This document shows positions 61,924-64,000 of a stretch of DNA of 64,000 nucleotides, piece by piece. Within the stretch, counting starts at the first letter, position 1; each line of letters begins with the position of its first letter. Source of the stretch: Pseudomonas sp. (GTDB lineage: Bacteria; Pseudomonadota; Gammaproteobacteria; Pseudomonadales; Pseudomonadaceae). Position numbers and translations under genes: made by a program. Below the pieces are notes generated by a model that saw only the letters and a program-made list of their open reading frames with translations, had not been told where the DNA came from and ran no database searches. The stretch spans positions 42,384 to 106,383 of the forward strand of contig NZ_JAUYNT010000022.1 of the NCBI RefSeq assembly GCF_030698175.1. The letters are read 5' to 3'.

Positions 61924-63771
61924 ATGCCTGACTATCGCTCAAAAACCTCCACCCACGGCCGCAATATGGCCGGCGCCCGTGCGCTGTGGCGCGCCACCGG
62001 GATGAAGGATGAAGACTTCAAGAAACCTATTATCGCCATCGCCAACTCCTTCACCCAGTTCGTGCCCGGCCACGTGCACTTGAAGGACATGGGCCAACTG
62101 GTCGCCCGTGAGATCGAGCGCGCCGGCGGCGTGGCCAAAGAATTCAACACCATTGCGGTGGATGACGGCATCGCCATGGGCCACGACGGCATGCTCTATT
62201 CGCTGCCGAGCCGCGAGATCATCGCCGACTCGGTCGAATACATGGTCAACGCCCACTGCGCCGACGCCATCGTGTGCATCAGCAACTGCGACAAGATCAC
62301 CCCCGGCATGTTGATGGCCGCCTTGCGCCTGAACATTCCGGTGGTGTTCGTCTCCGGCGGGCCTATGGAAGCCGGCAAAACCAAGCTGGCCAGCCACGGC
62401 CTGGACTTGGTCGATGCCATGGTGATCGCCGCCGACGACAGCGCTTCGGATGAGAAGGTTGCCGAATACGAGCGCAGCGCCTGCCCGACTTGCGGTTCCT
62501 GTTCTGGGATGTTCACCGCCAACTCGATGAACTGCCTGATGGAAGCCCTAGGCCTGGCCCTGCCCGGCAACGGCTCGACCCTGGCCACCCACAGCGACCG
62601 CGAGCAGTTGTTTCTGCAAGCCGGGCGCACCGCGGTTGAACTGTGCAAACGCTACTACCAGGACAACGACGAATCGGCCCTGCCGCGCAACATCGCCAAC
62701 TTCAAGGCGTTCGAAAATGCCATGACGCTGGACATCGCCATGGGCGGCTCGACCAACACCATCCTGCACCTGCTGGCCGCCGCGCAAGAAGCCGAAATGG
62801 AGTTCGATCTAAAAGACATCGACCGCCTCTCGCGCCGCGTACCACAGCTGTGCAAGGTCGCGCCGAACATCCAGAAATACCATATGGAAGACGTCCATCG
62901 CGCCGGCGGCATCTTCAGCATCCTCGGCTCCCTGGCCCGTGGCGGCCTGCTGCACACCGACCTGCCGACCGTGCACAGCAAAAGCATGGCCGAGGCGATC
63001 GCCAAATGGGACATCACCCAGACCGCCGATGAAGCTGTGCATACCTTCTTCCGCGCCGGCCCCGCCGGCATTCCGACCCAGACGGCGTTCAGCCAAAGCA
63101 CCCGCTGGGACACCGTCGATGACGACCGCGAGAACGGCTGCATCCGCAGCGTTGAGCACGCCTATTCGCAAGAAGGCGGCCTGGCCGTGCTGTACGGCAA
63201 CATCGCAGTCGATGGCTGCGTGGTGAAAACCGCCGGCGTCGATGAGTCGATTCATGTATTTGAAGGCACGGCGAAAATTTTCGAAAGCCAAGACAGCGCG
63301 GTGCGCGGCATCCTCGCCGATGAAGTGGTGGCCGGCGACATCGTCATCATCCGCTACGAAGGCCCGAAAGGCGGCCCGGGCATGCAGGAAATGCTCTACC
63401 CGACCTCCTACCTGAAGTCCAAAGGCTTGGGCAAAGCCTGCGCCCTGCTCACCGACGGGCGTTTCTCCGGCGGCACCTCGGGCCTGTCCATCGGTCACGC
63501 CTCGCCGGAAGCTGCTGCGGGCGGTGCCATTGGCCTGGTGCGCGCCGGCGACAAGGTGCTGATCAATATCCACGAACGTTCGATCAACCTGTTGATCAGC
63601 GACGAGGAGATGGCCAGCCGCCGCGCCGAGCAAGACGCCAAAGGCTGGAAGCCAGTGGAGAAACGCCCACGCAAAGTCACCACCGCGCTGAAGGCTTACG
63701 CCCTGCTCGCCACCAGCGCCGACAAAGGCGCGGTGCGCGACAAGGCCCTGCTCGACCGTCTAGTCCAATAA
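61924..63771 (+). CDS. ilvD: Dihydroxy-acid dehydratase
   Basis: IlvD dehydrates dihydroxy acids to keto acids in branched-chain amino acid synthesis and carries an iron-sulfur cluster. The 615-residue protein has [31 protein letters not shown] and [18 protein letters not shown], giving the cluster cysteines. The long E. coli-type form is present. Its last 18 codons are repeated in tandem after the stop. Confidence 0.97.
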   Translation: MPDYRSKTSTHGRNMAGARALWRATGMKDEDFKKPIIAIANSFTQFVPGHVHLKDMGQLVAREIERAGGVAKEFNTIAVDDGIAMGHDGMLYSLPSREIIADSVEYMVNAHCADAIVCISNCDKITPGMLMAALRLNIPVVFVSGGPMEAGKTKLASHGLDLVDAMVIAADDSASDEKVAEYERSACPTCGSCSGMFTANSMNCLMEALGLALPGNGSTLATHSDREQLFLQAGRTAVELCKRYYQDNDESALPRNIANFKAFENAMTLDIAMGGSTNTILHLLAAAQEAEMEFDLKDIDRLSRRVPQLCKVAPNIQKYHMEDVHRAGGIFSILGSLARGGLLHTDLPTVHSKSMAEAIAKWDITQTADEAVHTFFRAGPAGIPTQTAFSQSTRWDTVDDDRENGCIRSVEHAYSQEGGLAVLYGNIAVDGCVVKTAGVDESIHVFEGTAKIFESQDSAVRGILADEVVAGDIVIIRYEGPKGGPGMQEMLYPTSYLKSKGLGKACALLTDGRFSGGTSGLSIGHASPEAAAGGAIGLVRAGDKVLINIHERSINLLISDEEMASRRAEQDAKGWKPVEKRPRKVTTALKAYALLATSADKGAVRDKALLDRLVQ

Positions 63772-63826
63772 GCGCCGACAAAGGCGCGGTACGCGACAAG
63801 GCCCTGCTCGATCGCCTGGTCAACTA
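63715..63826. repeat. 56-bp tandem duplication of the ilvD 3' end
   Basis: Copy 1 (63715-63770) encodes the end of Ilv[18 protein letters not shown]. Copy 2 (63771-63826) is the same DNA with about seven changes and would read [17 protein letters not shown] in its own frame. The period is 56 bp, so copy 2 is out of frame and untranslated. Confidence 0.9.
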
Positions 63827-63859
63827 AGCCTGCGCCGCCCATAAAAAAACCCAGCCTGC

Positions 63860-63875
63860 CAGAGTGTGTGAAAAC
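63860..63875. repeat. Solo terminal repeat of the MITE-like element
   Basis: CAGAGTGTGTGAAAAC matches the element end CAGACTGTGTGAAAAC at 15 of 16 bases. No second end follows in the next 125 bp of the window, so this is a solo end or a truncated copy, close to the ilvD terminator. Confidence 0.5.
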
Positions 63876-63888
63876 GCATTCCTGCGAT

Positions 63889-63931
63889 CCAAAAACAAAC
63901 GCCCCGACTGGTTCGGGGCGTTTGTTTTTGG
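63889..63931. terminator. Strong bidirectional terminator after ilvD
   Basis: A 19-bp stem (63889-63907 with 63913-63931) contains ACGCCCC/GGGGCGT and A/T tracts on both arms, with loop CTGGT. It separates ilvD from a convergent gene that leaves the window. Confidence 0.88.
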
Positions 63932-63963
63932 AGGATGTAAGCGTTGGTTTTTTGAAAAACGGA

Positions 63964-64000
63964 TTATCCGTCCATCAAGGCGATCATTTGGCGGGCGCCC
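63964..64000 (-). CDS. C-terminal end of an unidentified minus-strand gene
   Basis: A minus-strand frame without stop enters from the right and ends with TAA at 63966-63964; its last residues read ARQMIALMDG. The convergent terminator supports a real gene end. Only about 12 codons are visible, so identity cannot be judged. Confidence 0.35.
   Translation of the reverse strand, partial: GARQMIALMDG

Overview
The window looks like a chromosomal segment of a Pseudomonas (or a very close relative). The DNA is GC-rich. Its backbone gene order (pyrC', pilU/pilT, yggS-proC-yggT-yggU, metX-metW, rdgB-hemW, trmB, thiG-thiS, mtgA, rpoH, ftsX-ftsE-ftsY, two M16 peptidases, rsmD, a YheT-type hydrolase, tetR, aldehyde dehydrogenase, Tat protein, GMC oxidoreductase, coaD, ferredoxin, ggt, mutM, HDOD protein, rlmI, ilvD) is, as I recall it, the order of the P. 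aeruginosa PAO1 region around PA0353-PA0402. This synteny was not checked against a database. No tRNA, rRNA, CRISPR array, prophage or full insertion sequence was seen.

Layout. Positions 1-12650 hold housekeeping operons: pilus retraction ATPases, proline synthesis, methionine synthesis (metXW), nucleotide sanitation, and heme chaperone HemW. A dynamin-like GTPase sits between yggU and metX. Positions 12700-25470 hold a DUF1329 gene, trmB, thiazole synthesis, mtgA, the heat-shock sigma factor rpoH with a good AlgU/sigma-E type promoter, the ftsYEX operon, and a catalytic/non-catalytic M16 peptidase pair. Positions 26085-27800 are a small accessory insert: a RhuM-Fic protein plus the C-terminal remnant of an AlbA/ATPase-type regulator. 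Positions 27800-36750 hold the YheT-like hydrolase, a TetR regulator facing an aldehyde dehydrogenase with a clear palindromic operator, a Tat lipoprotein/GMC dehydrogenase pair, coaD, ferredoxin and ggt.

Positions 38650-57870 are the main accessory feature: a minus-strand operon of about 19 kb for an aryl polyene (APE) pigment. Read in the direction of transcription it encodes apeC, apeD, two acyl carrier proteins, apeG, an apeH-apeI fusion, a glycosyltransferase, an acyltransferase, an aromatic amino acid ammonia-lyase, apeK, apeL, apeM, a CPA2-type antiporter, a flavin-dependent halogenase, a methyltransferase, apeN, apeO, apeP, apeQ and apeR. The ammonia-lyase should supply the aryl starter. 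The two ACPs carry the chain while ApeO/C/R, ApeQ and ApeP/I extend and desaturate it. The acyltransferases, ApeL, ApeM and ApeN export it and anchor it in the outer membrane. The halogenase suggests a halogenated, xanthomonadin-like product.

The most unusual signal is a recurring architecture at gene junctions. At ftsY/ftsE, apeF/apeG, halogenase/methyltransferase, apeN/apeO, apeP/apeQ and apeQ/apeR, small extra reading frames begin like the downstream gene and, where it can be traced, end like the upstream gene. This is the expected scar of a tandem duplication across a stop/start junction. The copies have diverged but remain open, and most keep 4-5 nt stop/start overlaps with both neighbours. 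A related 56-bp duplication follows ilvD. Palindromic intergenic repeats have also entered three ape junctions, again without closing the reading frame. I propose that selection keeps these spacers translated so that translational coupling, and protection from Rho-dependent polarity, persists along the operons. The duplications are read directly from the sequence; the selective explanation is inference.
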